Below the pieces are notes generated by a model, which was given only the letters and a program-made list of their open reading frames with translations, was not told the origin of the DNA and ran no database searches. From Allobosea vaviloviae (lineage in GTDB: Bacteria; Pseudomonadota; Alphaproteobacteria; Rhizobiales; Beijerinckiaceae): a stretch of 64,000 bases of DNA. Position numbers and translations under genes: made by a program. The stretch is from the NCBI RefSeq assembly GCF_001298265.1, contig NZ_LGSZ01000022.1, positions 248,001 to 312,000 of the forward strand, in the 5' to 3' direction. Shown in pieces: positions 21,294 through 30,320 of the stretch; within the stretch, counting starts at the first letter, position 1; each line of letters starts with the position of its first letter.

Positions 21294-22349
21294 ATGTCAG
21301 ACCCGCAGTTTTTCCCCATCGCGACCTCGCTCGATTTCGGCGAGGTCGCTGCCATTTCGGGCGCAACGCTGCCTGAAGGCGTCGATCCGACGCGCGCGAT
21401 CACCGGAGCCGCTGCGCTCGAGAACGCCGGCCCGGGCGACATCGCCTATATGGACAACCCCAAATACACGCAGGCTCTCGCCGCGACCTCGGCGGGGCTT
21501 TGCCTGGTCTCGGCCCGCTTTGCCGAACGTGTTCCCGCCGGCACCACGGCGCTCGTATCGCCTGCGCCCTATCATGCCTTCGCCAAGGTTCTGGCCCGCT
21601 TCTTTCCCGCGGCGCTGAAGCCGGGTTCCGTCTTCGGCTCGCAGGGCGTGGCGCCGGGCGCCTTCGTTCATGCAACCGCTGTCCTGGAAGCTGGGGTCAC
21701 GGTCGATCCGGGCGCCGTCATCGGCCCGGGGGCCGAGATCGGTTCCGGCACCGTGATCGCATCGCATGCCGTCATCGGCCCGCAGGTCCGCATCGGCCGC
21801 GACTGTTCGATCGGCGCAGGCTGCACGCTGCAGGCCGCGTTGATCGGCAACCGCGTCATCATCCATCCCGGCGTCCGCATCGGGCAGGATGGCTTCGGCT
21901 TCGCCATGAGTCCGCGCGGCCATATGAAGGTGCCGCAGATCGGGCGCGTCATCATCCAGGACGATGTCGAGATCGGCGCCAACACCTGCATCGACCGGGG
22001 CGCCAGCCGCGACACGGTGATCGGCGAGGGCACCAAGATCGATAACCTCGTCCAGATCGGCCATAATGTCGTCGTCGGGCGCCATTGCGTCATCGTTTCC
22101 CAGGTCGGCATCGCCGGATCGACGACGCTGGAGGATTTCGTCGTGCTCGGTGGTCAGGTTGGCCTCGCCGGGCACCTGACGGTCGGCATGGGCGCGCAGG
22201 TTGCCGCACAGAGCGGCGTTGCCGGCGACATTCCGCGTGGCGCGCGCTATGGCGGCTATCCGGCCCAGCCCGCCCTGAGCTGGGCACGCGAAAGCGCGCT
22301 GCTGAAGTCGCTGGTCGCCAATCGCGGCAAGGGCCGGACGGAAGGCTGA
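21294..22349 (+). CDS. lpxD: UDP-3-O-(3-hydroxyacyl)glucosamine N-acyltransferase
   Basis: Adds the second acyl chain in lipid A synthesis using acyl-ACP. The 351 residues have an N-terminal uridine-binding domain (about 1-105) and a left-handed beta-helix of hexapeptide repeats (from [20 protein letters not shown]). The catalytic His is expected in [11 protein letters not shown] near residue 257. [20 protein letters not shown] is typical. The ATG at 21294 gives the standard N-terminus; the frame is open further back inside bamA but that part is a shadow. It is followed by fabZ, lpxA, lpxI and lpxB. Confidence 0.96.
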   Translation: MSDPQFFPIATSLDFGEVAAISGATLPEGVDPTRAITGAAALENAGPGDIAYMDNPKYTQALAATSAGLCLVSARFAERVPAGTTALVSPAPYHAFAKVLARFFPAALKPGSVFGSQGVAPGAFVHATAVLEAGVTVDPGAVIGPGAEIGSGTVIASHAVIGPQVRIGRDCSIGAGCTLQAALIGNRVIIHPGVRIGQDGFGFAMSPRGHMKVPQIGRVIIQDDVEIGANTCIDRGASRDTVIGEGTKIDNLVQIGHNVVVGRHCVIVSQVGIAGSTTLEDFVVLGGQVGLAGHLTVGMGAQVAAQSGVAGDIPRGARYGGYPAQPALSWARESALLKSLVANRGKGRTEG

Positions 22350-22536
22350 ACTCGGCGTTTGCGTGCGGCCGCAAGCGGCCCGTGCGCGCCCCTTTTCGTT
22401 TCGCGTTCCGTCAACCGTACCGATGCGACGAGCGCGCCAATCGGTATGCTCGGGAGTGTTGGCGTCCTGCGATGACGCCGCTAGAACGGAACGATGATGC
22501 AGCCGCACGGACGGCGCGCACGGGAGAGAAGATACG

Positions 22537-22995
22537 ATGACCGAGGCGACGACGGCCCTGGGTGTGGCCGACATCCAGAAAATCATGGCCTGCATTCCGC
22601 ACCGCTACCCGTTTCTCCTCGTCGACCGTGTCGTCGAGATGAACGGCGATGAATCCGGCATCGGCATCAAGAACGTGACGGTCAACGAGCCGCAGTTCAC
22701 CGGCCATTTTCCGGGGCGGCCGGTTTTCCCGGGCGTCCTGATGATCGAGGCCATGGCGCAGACGGCCGGCGTGCTCGTCGTCAGCTCGCGCGGCGAGGCC
22801 GATCCAGCGGTCAGCACGGTGCTGTTCACGACGATCGACAAAGCCAAGTTCCGCAAGCCGGTCGTGCCGGGCGACACGCTGCGCTTTCATCTCACCAAGG
22901 TCGCGCGCAAGCGCAACATCTGGTTCTACCGAGGCGAAGCCCGCGTCGAGGGCGTGCTCGTCGCCGAGGCCGATCTCTCGGCCATGGTCGTCTGA
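22537..22995 (+). CDS. fabZ: 3-hydroxyacyl-ACP dehydratase FabZ
   Basis: Dehydrates 3-hydroxyacyl-ACP in fatty acid elongation and so competes with LpxA for the same substrate. The 152-residue hot-dog fold protein has the catalytic His57 and Glu71 in GHFPGRPVFPGVLMIEAMAQ. IPHRYPFLLVDRVVEM is the N-terminal signature. It lies between lpxD and lpxA, the usual lipid A gene order. The ATG at 22537 follows a purine-rich GGGAGAAGAT segment. The 187 bases upstream of it hold no gene. Confidence 0.97.
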   Translation: MTEATTALGVADIQKIMACIPHRYPFLLVDRVVEMNGDESGIGIKNVTVNEPQFTGHFPGRPVFPGVLMIEAMAQTAGVLVVSSRGEADPAVSTVLFTTIDKAKFRKPVVPGDTLRFHLTKVARKRNIWFYRGEARVEGVLVAEADLSAMVV

Positions 22996-23040
22996 CCCGA
23001 TGACGAGCCAAATGTTTCCTGATTGCATGAGTTTACGGCC

Positions 23041-23850
23041 ATGAGTTCGAGCATTCACCCGATGTCGGTCGTCGATCCGGCCGCGCGCATCGGCGACGGC
23101 GTGACGATCGGCCCGTTCTGCACCGTCGGGCCCGATGTCGTGCTGGCCGAAGGCGTCGAACTCATCAGCCATGTCGCGATCGCCGGGCGCACCACGGTCG
23201 GCGCCCGTACCAAGATCTACCCGTTCGCCTCGATCGGCCACCCGCCGCAGGACGTGAAGTACAAGGGCGAGCCCTCGACCCTGACGATCGGCATCGATTG
23301 CCTGATCCGCGAGGGCGTCACGATGAACCCCGGCACCGAGGGCGGCGGGATGACGACGACGATCGGCGATCGCTGCTTCTTCCTCGCCAACTCCCATGTC
23401 GCGCATGACACCTCGATCGGCGACAACGTCATCTTCTCGAACAATGTGATGTGCGCCGGCCATGTGAAGGTCGGCAATTTCGTCATCGTTGGGGGCGGCA
23501 CCGGCCTGCACCAGTTCATCCGCGTCGGCGACCACGCCTTCATCGGCGGCGGTGCCGGCGTGATGCACGACGTCATCCCCTTCGGCATGGTGCGCGACAA
23601 TCCGGCCCATCTCGCCGGGCTCAACCTTGTGGGTTTGCGCCGTCGCGGCTTCACGCGCGAGCAGATCCACGAATTGCGCCGTGCGTACCGCCTGCTTTTT
23701 GCCGATGAGGGCACCTTGTCTGAGCGCGTCGAGGATGTCGCCAGCGAGTTCGCGGCGCATCCGCTGATCCACGAAATCCTCGACTTCATCCGGGTCGGCG
23801 GCGAGCGTGCGATCTGCGTGCCCCATGACGTCAATGCGCCGGATCGGTGA
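23041..23850 (+). CDS. lpxA: UDP-N-acetylglucosamine O-acyltransferase
   Basis: First lipid A step: transfers a 3-hydroxyacyl chain from ACP to UDP-GlcNAc. The 269-residue left-handed beta-helix begins IHPMSVVDPAARIGDGVTIG. The expected catalytic base is H122 in SHVAHDTSIGDN, matching E. coli H125. The C-terminal helical region (LRRRGFTREQIHELRRAYRL) is typical. I use the ATG at 23041; an in-frame TTG at 23023 adds six unconserved residues. The stop overlaps the GTG of lpxI by four bases. Confidence 0.96.
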   Translation: MSSSIHPMSVVDPAARIGDGVTIGPFCTVGPDVVLAEGVELISHVAIAGRTTVGARTKIYPFASIGHPPQDVKYKGEPSTLTIGIDCLIREGVTMNPGTEGGGMTTTIGDRCFFLANSHVAHDTSIGDNVIFSNNVMCAGHVKVGNFVIVGGGTGLHQFIRVGDHAFIGGGAGVMHDVIPFGMVRDNPAHLAGLNLVGLRRRGFTREQIHELRRAYRLLFADEGTLSERVEDVASEFAAHPLIHEILDFIRVGGERAICVPHDVNAPDR

Positions 23851-24725
23851 GCGCTGATCGAGCCTCTGCCGCCATGCGTGGTCCTCTCGCGATCATCGCG
23901 GGCGCAGGCGACTTTCCGCCGCGCCTTGCCGAATTGGCTGCTGCAAGCGGCCGGCCGGTCTTCATCGCGGCGCTTGACGGCGCCGCCGATCCGTCGGCCT
24001 TCGGGCAGGCCGATCTGTGCAGCTATCGCCTGGGACAACTCGGCCGCCTGCTGGAGGAGCTGCGCCGGCGCGAGATTGCGGACCTCGTCCTGATTGGCAG
24101 CCTGCCGCGTCCGAGTTTCGCCGGCTTGCGGCCGGAAGCCTCGACGCTGAAATATCTGCCGCATTTCGCCCGCGCATTCCGGGGCGGGGACGATCATCTG
24201 CTGCGCGGCGTCGTGGCGTTCTTCGAGGGGCAGGGCTTCACCGTCCATGGCCCGGCCGATATCGGACCGGAGATGACGGCCCCGCCAGGCCCGCTCGGCC
24301 GAAAGTCGGCCTCCCCCTCGCAGAGGGAGCTCATGACTCGGGGCTTCGAGCTTTTGGCTGCGCTCTCGCCCTTCGATGTCGGGCAGGCCGCGATCATCGC
24401 GGACCATCGCGTCGTCGCGATCGAAGCCGCCGAAGGCACCGATGCCATGATCCGCCGCGTCGGCGACATGATCGCCTCGGGGCGTCTGAAGATCGCCAAG
24501 GGCGACGGCGTTTTGGTCAAGGCGCCCAAGGACGGCCAGGATCTGCGGGTCGACATGCCGGCGATCGGCCCGCAAACGCTGCGCCATGTCGCGGCCGCCG
24601 GGCTGTCGGGCATCGGATTGCGGGCAGGGCGCGTGCTGGTCGGCGATGCTGTGGAGATCGCCAGGCTTGCCGACAAGGCCGGGCTGTTCATCGAAGGCGT
24701 CGCCATGGCGGGGGACAAGGCGTGA
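23847..24725 (+). CDS. lpxI: UDP-2,3-diacylglucosamine pyrophosphatase LpxI
   Basis: Hydrolyses UDP-2,3-diacylglucosamine to lipid X by attack on the alpha phosphate. LpxI (DUF1009) replaces LpxH in alphaproteobacteria. The 292 residues have the N-terminal domain GPLAIIAGAGDFPPRLAELA and IADLVLIGSLPRPSF. The C-terminal catalytic domain includes QAAIIADHRVVAIEAAEGTD and GVLVKAPKDGQDLRVDMPAI. Starts (GTG) and stops overlap lpxA and lpxB by four bases each, showing tight coupling of the three consecutive steps. Confidence 0.93.
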   Translation: MSADRASAAMRGPLAIIAGAGDFPPRLAELAAASGRPVFIAALDGAADPSAFGQADLCSYRLGQLGRLLEELRRREIADLVLIGSLPRPSFAGLRPEASTLKYLPHFARAFRGGDDHLLRGVVAFFEGQGFTVHGPADIGPEMTAPPGPLGRKSASPSQRELMTRGFELLAALSPFDVGQAAIIADHRVVAIEAAEGTDAMIRRVGDMIASGRLKIAKGDGVLVKAPKDGQDLRVDMPAIGPQTLRHVAAAGLSGIGLRAGRVLVGDAVEIARLADKAGLFIEGVAMAGDKA

Positions 24726-25894
24726 GCCCGCCCTTCCGCCTCGCGCTTGTGGCGGGCGAGGCCTCGGGCGATGCGCTGGCACTGCGCTTTCTCGAAAGCC
24801 TCCGGGAAAGGCTCGGCGACCGCGAACTCGTTTTAACGGGCGTGGGCGGCGAGGCGTTGATCGCAGCAGGGATGGTCCCGCTCTTCCCGCAGGCCGATAT
24901 CGCCGTGATGGGCTTTGGTCCGGTGGTCGCGCGACTGCCATTGCTGCTGCGCCGCATGGAGGACGCAGCCCGCGGCATCGCAGACTTTGCGCCCGATCTG
25001 TTGCTGACGATCGATGCGCCGGATTTCTGCCTGCGCGTCGCGAAGAAAGTCCGCGCCAGGGCGCCGTCAATCCCGATCGCCCATTGGGTCTGCCCCAGCG
25101 TCTGGGCCTGGCGCTCCGGCCGGGCGCGGCGCATGGCGCCTCATGTCGACCGCATCCTGGCGCTGCTGCCCTTCGAGCCGGCGGCATTGGAGCGCCTGCA
25201 CGGCCCCAGGACGATCTATGTCGGCCATCCCCTGATCGAACGGCTACCAACCTTGCGGCCCGATGCGCGCGAGGCGGCGATCCGGGCCGATGTTGCGGCT
25301 CCCGTGGTGCTGATCCTGCCTGGGAGCCGGCGTTCGGAGATCCGCCACCTGCTGCCGGTCTTCGGCGAAGCAGTCGTGCGGATCGCCGCGGTGCGTCCGG
25401 ACGCGCGCATTCTGCTGCCCGCGGTCTCGCATCTGCGCGAGGAGATTGGGCAGGCGACACGAAACTGGGCCGTTCAGCCCGACATCGTCGTCGGCGAGGC
25501 TGAAAAGCTTGCTGCCTTCCGCGTCGCCCGAGCAGCGCTGGCGGCATCGGGAACCGTGACGCTCGAACTCGCGCTGGCGCAGGTGCCGACGGTTGCGGCC
25601 TATCGCGGCGCCAGCTGGGAAGCTGCCATCGCGCGGCGCCTGATCAAGTTGCCGAGCGTGATCCTGCCCAATCTGATCCTGGGCCGCAGCGTCGTGCCGG
25701 AGTTCATCCAGGACGATGCGACACCCGACGCATTGAGCCTGAATCTTCTCGCGGCCCTGACGGACGGGCCGGAGCGCCAGCGGCAGCTCGAAGGCTTCGC
25801 CGAGGTCGAAACCATCATGAAATCGGCCGGGGCGAGCCCGGCCGCCAACGCGGTCGAGGCCGCGCTGACATTGGTCGCAACCCGGCCGGCCTGA
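24722..25894 (+). CDS. lpxB: Lipid A disaccharide synthase
   Basis: Condenses lipid X with UDP-2,3-diacylglucosamine to form the lipid A disaccharide. The 390-residue GT19-family glycosyltransferase starts RLALVAGEASGDALALRFLE. It contains HWVCPSVWAWRSGRARRM, VILILPGSRRSEIRHLLPV-like sequence (VVLILPGSRRSEIRHLLP) and AALAASGTVTLELALAQVP. It begins with a GTG overlapping the lpxI stop and ends the plus-strand lipid A block. The next gene is convergent, 27 bases away. Confidence 0.96.
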   Translation: MSPPFRLALVAGEASGDALALRFLESLRERLGDRELVLTGVGGEALIAAGMVPLFPQADIAVMGFGPVVARLPLLLRRMEDAARGIADFAPDLLLTIDAPDFCLRVAKKVRARAPSIPIAHWVCPSVWAWRSGRARRMAPHVDRILALLPFEPAALERLHGPRTIYVGHPLIERLPTLRPDAREAAIRADVAAPVVLILPGSRRSEIRHLLPVFGEAVVRIAAVRPDARILLPAVSHLREEIGQATRNWAVQPDIVVGEAEKLAAFRVARAALAASGTVTLELALAQVPTVAAYRGASWEAAIARRLIKLPSVILPNLILGRSVVPEFIQDDATPDALSLNLLAALTDGPERQRQLEGFAEVETIMKSAGASPAANAVEAALTLVATRPA

Positions 25895-25921
25895 TCCGGC
25901 CGGCTCGGCACAGTCGGCGCG

Positions 25922-26911
25922 TCACTCCACCACGGCGCCGGACGCTTTGGCGATCGGCGCCCATTTGGCCAGTTCGACCTTGACGTGCTCGCCGAGTGCC
26001 TCCGGAGTCGAGCCGACGATCTCGGCGCTGACATCGTTGAGGCGCTTCTTCACATTCGCGTCCTTGAGCGCGTCATTGGCCGCCTTGTTCAGCCTGGCGA
26101 CGATGTCGGCCGGCATCTTGGCGGGGCCGAACAGCGCATTCCAGGTATAGGTCTCGTATCCGCCGAGCCCGCCTTCGGCGATCGTGGGCAGTTCGGGGAA
26201 GGACGAGACGCGCTCCTTGGTGGTGACGCCGATCGCGCGCAGCTGGCCGCCGCGGATGAACTGGGCCGAGGACGGGAGGTTGTCGAACATGATCGGCACC
26301 GCGCCGGAGACGACATCGTTCAGCGCCGGACCTGCGCCGCGATAGGGCACATGGTTCATCTCGACCTTGCCGAGCGACTTGAACAGTTCGCCCGAGAGAT
26401 GCAGCGGCGTGCCAACCCCCGACGAGGCGTAGGAGTACTTGCCGGGATTGGCCCTCAGCACCTCGAGCACCTCCTTGACCGTCTTGGCGGGGAAGCTCGG
26501 ATGCACCACCATGACGTTCGGCACGAGCGCAAGCAGCGAGATCGGCGTGAAATCCTTCACCGCATCGAAGGTCACCGTCTTCAGGATCGCCGGGTTGAGG
26601 GCGTGGGTCGAGATCGTGCCCATCAGGATCGTGTAGCCATCCGGCGTGGCGCGGGCGACGGCTGTCGAACCGACATTGCCGCCGGCGCCGCCGCGGTTCT
26701 CGATCACGACCGACTGGCCGAGGAGCTCGGTCATCTTCTGGCCGACGAGGCGGGCGACGATATCGGTCGAGCCACCGGCGGCGAACGGAACGACCAGGGT
26801 GATCGGGCGGGTGGGGAAGGCGGCCTGCGCATGGGCCGCGCCACCGGCAAGGGTCAGTGCGGATGCGCCGGCCAGGAAGCCGCGCCGGTTCAGATCGTGG
26901 GACTGGGACAA
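25922..26911 (-). CDS. Tripartite tricarboxylate transporter (Bug/TctC) substrate-binding protein
   Basis: Periplasmic binding protein of the Bug family, probably for a carboxylate ligand. The 329 residues begin with a twin-arginine type signal (LNRRGFLAGASALTLAGGAA, ending in AHAQA). The mature part carries family phrases RPITLVVPFAAGGSTDIVAR, VIENRGGAGGNVGS and HVPYRGAGPALNDVVSG. I chose the TTG start at 26911 because GGAGGAAAG sits just upstream; an ATG at 26995 would add 28 residues before the signal. No TctA or TctB membrane genes are nearby, so it is an orphan binding protein, as is common for this family. Confidence 0.88.
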   Translation of the reverse strand: MSQSHDLNRRGFLAGASALTLAGGAAHAQAAFPTRPITLVVPFAAGGSTDIVARLVGQKMTELLGQSVVIENRGGAGGNVGSTAVARATPDGYTILMGTISTHALNPAILKTVTFDAVKDFTPISLLALVPNVMVVHPSFPAKTVKEVLEVLRANPGKYSYASSGVGTPLHLSGELFKSLGKVEMNHVPYRGAGPALNDVVSGAVPIMFDNLPSSAQFIRGGQLRAIGVTTKERVSSFPELPTIAEGGLGGYETYTWNALFGPAKMPADIVARLNKAANDALKDANVKKRLNDVSAEIVGSTPEALGEHVKVELAKWAPIAKASGAVVE

Positions 26912-27053
26912 GCTCTTTCCTCCAGATGCTTTTGCGACTCTAGCGCGATACGTGGCGCGGCCATTGCCCGCCATCGTCTCAATGATCCGAGACAATCAGG
27001 GGCGCGACGGAAAACCGTCGCGCCCCTGTGTCGCCAGACTCAGGCGGTCGCGT

Positions 27054-28343
27054 TCAGCGGCGGCCGATCGGCGTGTATTCGCGGGCCGGGGCGCCGGTGT
27101 AGAGCTGGCGCGGGCGGCCGATGCGCTGGGACGGATCCTCGATCATCTCCTTCCACTGCGCGATCCAGCCGACCGTACGGGCCAGCGTGAACAGCACGGT
27201 GAACATCGAGGTCGGGAAGCCCATCGCCTTCAGGGTGATGCCCGAATAGAAGTCGATGTTCGGGTAAAGCTTCTTCTCGATGAAATAGGGGTCCGACAGC
27301 GCGATGCGCTCGAGCTCGATCGCCACGTCGAGCAGCGGGTCGTCCTTGATGCCGAGCTCGTTCAGCACCTCATGCGTGGTCTTCTGCATGATCTTGGCGC
27401 GCGGATCGTAGTTCTTGTAGACGCGGTGGCCGAAGCCCATCAGGCGGAACGGGTCGTTCTTGTCCTTCGCCTTGGCGATGTATTTCGGGATGTTCTCGAC
27501 GGAGCCGATCTCCTCGAGCATCTTCAGCGCCGCTTCGTTGGCACCGCCATGGGCGGGACCCCACAGGCAGGCCGCGCCGGCCGCGATGCAGGCGAAGGGA
27601 TTGGCGCCCGAGGAGCCGGCGAGCCTGACCGTCGAGGTCGAGGCGTTCTGCTCGTGGTCGGCATGCAGGATGAAGATCCGGTCGAGCGCGCGCGACAGCA
27701 CGGGATTGACCTTGTACTCCTCGGCCGGCACCGCAAAGCACATGCGCAGGAAGTTCGAGGTGTAGTCGAGCGAGTTCAGCGGATACACGAAGGGCTGGCC
27801 GACCGTGTATTTGTAGGCCATCGCCGCCAGCGTCGGCACCTTCGCGATCATCCGCATCGAGGCGATCATGCGCTGATGCGGATCCGAGATGTCGGTCGAG
27901 TCGTGGTAGAAGGCAGACAGGGCGCCGATCGACCCGACCATCACTGCCATCGGGTGCGCGTCGCGGCGAAAGCCCTGGAAGAAGCGAGCCATCTGCTCGT
28001 GGACCATCGTGTGGCGCGTCACGCGATAGTCGAAGTCGGCCTTCTGGGAGGCCGTCGGCAATTGGCCTTCCAGCAGCAGGAAGCAGGTCTCGAGGAAATC
28101 GCCATGCTCGGCGAGCTGCTCGATCGGGTAGCCGCGATAGAGCAGCACGCCCTCGTCACCGTCGATATAGGTGATCTGCGACTCGCAACTCGCCGTCGAG
28201 GTGAAGCCGGGGTCGAAGGTGAACATGCCCGTCTGGGCGTAGAGCTTGCCGATGTCGATGACGGACGGGCCGATCGAACCCGTCTTGATCGCCATGTCGA
28301 CGGTTTTGCCGTCGATCTGAAGCTGGCTGGTGGTTCCGCTCAT
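27054..28343 (-). CDS. gltA: Citrate synthase (type II)
   Basis: Condenses oxaloacetate and acetyl-CoA to citrate at the head of the TCA cycle. The 429 residues match the hexameric, NADH-sensitive type II enzyme of Gram-negative bacteria. Catalytic residues are seen in [16 protein letters not shown] (His), [17 protein letters not shown] (His) and [16 protein letters not shown] (Asp). The ATG at 28343 has an AAGGA ribosome-binding site. It is transcribed alone, 276 bases downstream of gltX on the same strand. An AT-rich segment near 28495-28520 is the likely promoter area. Confidence 0.97.
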   Translation of the reverse strand: MSGTTSQLQIDGKTVDMAIKTGSIGPSVIDIGKLYAQTGMFTFDPGFTSTASCESQITYIDGDEGVLLYRGYPIEQLAEHGDFLETCFLLLEGQLPTASQKADFDYRVTRHTMVHEQMARFFQGFRRDAHPMAVMVGSIGALSAFYHDSTDISDPHQRMIASMRMIAKVPTLAAMAYKYTVGQPFVYPLNSLDYTSNFLRMCFAVPAEEYKVNPVLSRALDRIFILHADHEQNASTSTVRLAGSSGANPFACIAAGAACLWGPAHGGANEAALKMLEEIGSVENIPKYIAKAKDKNDPFRLMGFGHRVYKNYDPRAKIMQKTTHEVLNELGIKDDPLLDVAIELERIALSDPYFIEKKLYPNIDFYSGITLKAMGFPTSMFTVLFTLARTVGWIAQWKEMIEDPSQRIGRPRQLYTGAPAREYTPIGRR

Positions 28344-28619
28344 CGATACCGATCCTTTCAGGCTCGTTGCTGTCAGTCGCCGTTCCGCTCGATCTGTTCC
28401 TGGTTGTCCGTGAGACCGTCCCGTTATCTGACTTTCCCGACATGACAACGTCGTGTCGAAGCAGAGGCGGGGCGGTGGAAGGAGCGGTTCAATCGACTGA
28501 TTTTCAAGCAATATTTGTGCCCGATCCGGCGGGTGCCGGAGCGGGCCACAGGTCGCGTCACTAGACCATTTGCAGAGGCTGTTCAACAGAGCCGAAAGAC
28601 GGTCTGCAACGTCTTCCGC

Positions 28620-30074
28620 TCATGTCTGGTCGGCAAGGGTTGTCCGGTCGGCAGGGGCTGGCTGGTCAGAAAGCCGCGCCAGCGTCTCCTCGCGCCCGAG
28701 CACGGCCATGACGTCGAACAGGCCGGGCGACATCGCCCGCCCCGTCAGGGCTGCCCGCAGCGGCTGTGCAGCCTGGCCGAGCTTCAGGCCCTGCTCCTCG
28801 GCATAGCCGCGCACCGCGGCTTCCAGCGCCGCTACGGACCAGTCGTTCACGGCCGCGAGTTTTGCCGCCAGGCCCGGCAGACGCTGCCGTGCCGCATCGT
28901 CGAGCAAGGCCGTGGCCTTGGCGTCGAGCGCGAGCGGGCGCGCGGCATAAAGGTAGTAGGCGCTGTCCAAAAGCTCGATCAGCGTCTTGGCTCGGTCCTT
29001 CAGCCCCGGCATCGCCGCGAGGAAGCGCGCCTCCAGCTCCGGCGACAGCGTCGCCGGCACGCCGCGCGCCGGCCCGATCTCGGGCAGGATCACCTTCAGC
29101 GCCTCGAGCAGATCGCGATCCTCCGACTGGCGCATGTAGAGGCCGTTCAGGCTCTCCAGCTTGGCGAAGTCGAAACGCGCCGCGGAACGGCCGATCGAAC
29201 CCAGGTTGAACAGGTCGATCATCTCCTTGGTCGAGAAGACCTCCTGGTCGCCATGGCTCCATCCCAGCCGCAGCAGGTAGTTGCGCAAGGCGGCCGGCAG
29301 ATAGCCCATCGCGCGATAGGCATCGATGCCCAGCGCGCCATGACGCTTCGACAGCTTGGCGCCGTCGGCGCCATGGATCAACGGAATGTGAGACATGCTC
29401 GGCACGCGCCAGCCCATCGCCTGGTAGATCTGGGTCTGGCGCGCGGCATTGGTCAGGTGGTCATCGCCGCGGATGACATGGGTCACGCCCATGTCGTGAT
29501 CGTCGACGACCACGGCCAGCATATAGGTCGGGTTGCCGTCCGAACGCAGCAGCACGAGATCGTCGAGATTCTCGTTTTGCCAGACGACGCGGCCCTGGAC
29601 CTCGTCCTCGACCACCGTCTCGCCGGTCTGCGGTGCGCGCAGCCGGATCACCGGCTTGACGCCCTCCGGCGCGGTCGCGGGGTCGCGATCGCGCCAGCGT
29701 CCGTCATAGCGCATCGGCTTGCCGGCGGCCTTGGCCTGCTCGCGCATCTCGTCGAGTTCGGCCGGCGTCGCGTAGCAGCGATAGGCGTTGCCGGCGGCGA
29801 GCATCTGCTCGGCCACCTCGCGATGCCGCGCCGCGCGCTGGAACTGGTAGACGGTGTCGCCGTCCCAATCGAGGCCGAGCCATTTCAGGCCGTCGAGGAT
29901 CGCGGTGATCGCCGCATCGGTCGAGCGTTCGCGGTCGGTGTCCTCGATGCGCAGCAGCATCTTGCCGCCATGCCGGCGGGCATAGAGCCAGTTGAACAGG
30001 GCCGTGCGCCCGCCGCCGATGTGCAGGAAACCGGTGGGCGAGGGCGCAAAGCGGGTGACGACGGCATCGCTCAT
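28620..30074 (-). CDS. gltX: Glutamyl-tRNA synthetase
   Basis: Charges tRNA-Glu, and possibly tRNA-Gln where amidation by GatCAB is used. The 484-residue class I enzyme has the HIGH-type motif [14 protein letters not shown] (H18-G21) and the KMSKS-type motif as [11 protein letters not shown] near residue 241. The expected [20 protein letters not shown] and [20 protein letters not shown] segments are present. The ATG at 30074 is divergent from comEC, with a 246-base gap. Alphaproteobacteria often have two gltX genes; only this copy is in view. Confidence 0.96.
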   Translation of the reverse strand: MSDAVVTRFAPSPTGFLHIGGGRTALFNWLYARRHGGKMLLRIEDTDRERSTDAAITAILDGLKWLGLDWDGDTVYQFQRAARHREVAEQMLAAGNAYRCYATPAELDEMREQAKAAGKPMRYDGRWRDRDPATAPEGVKPVIRLRAPQTGETVVEDEVQGRVVWQNENLDDLVLLRSDGNPTYMLAVVVDDHDMGVTHVIRGDDHLTNAARQTQIYQAMGWRVPSMSHIPLIHGADGAKLSKRHGALGIDAYRAMGYLPAALRNYLLRLGWSHGDQEVFSTKEMIDLFNLGSIGRSAARFDFAKLESLNGLYMRQSEDRDLLEALKVILPEIGPARGVPATLSPELEARFLAAMPGLKDRAKTLIELLDSAYYLYAARPLALDAKATALLDDAARQRLPGLAAKLAAVNDWSVAALEAAVRGYAEEQGLKLGQAAQPLRAALTGRAMSPGLFDVMAVLGREETLARLSDQPAPADRTTLADQT

Positions 30075-30320
30075 GAAAGGCAAAGCTCCGGCTGGGCGAG
30101 GATGGATGGCCCAGCGATAGAATTCAGGACGGCCAGACGGGGGAGTATCGAATGCGGATAACCCCGACCCGGGATCGCGCCGGGCGTGAGATGACATCCG
30201 GCGCCGCCCCTGTAACATGCTCCGGCCGCCAGCGTTAAGCGCAAGATCGCAGCGAAAGACCGCGATCAGAGGGGACGCGACCGGCAGGGATCGCAATCGG
30301 CAAGGCACAGGGAACGGCCG

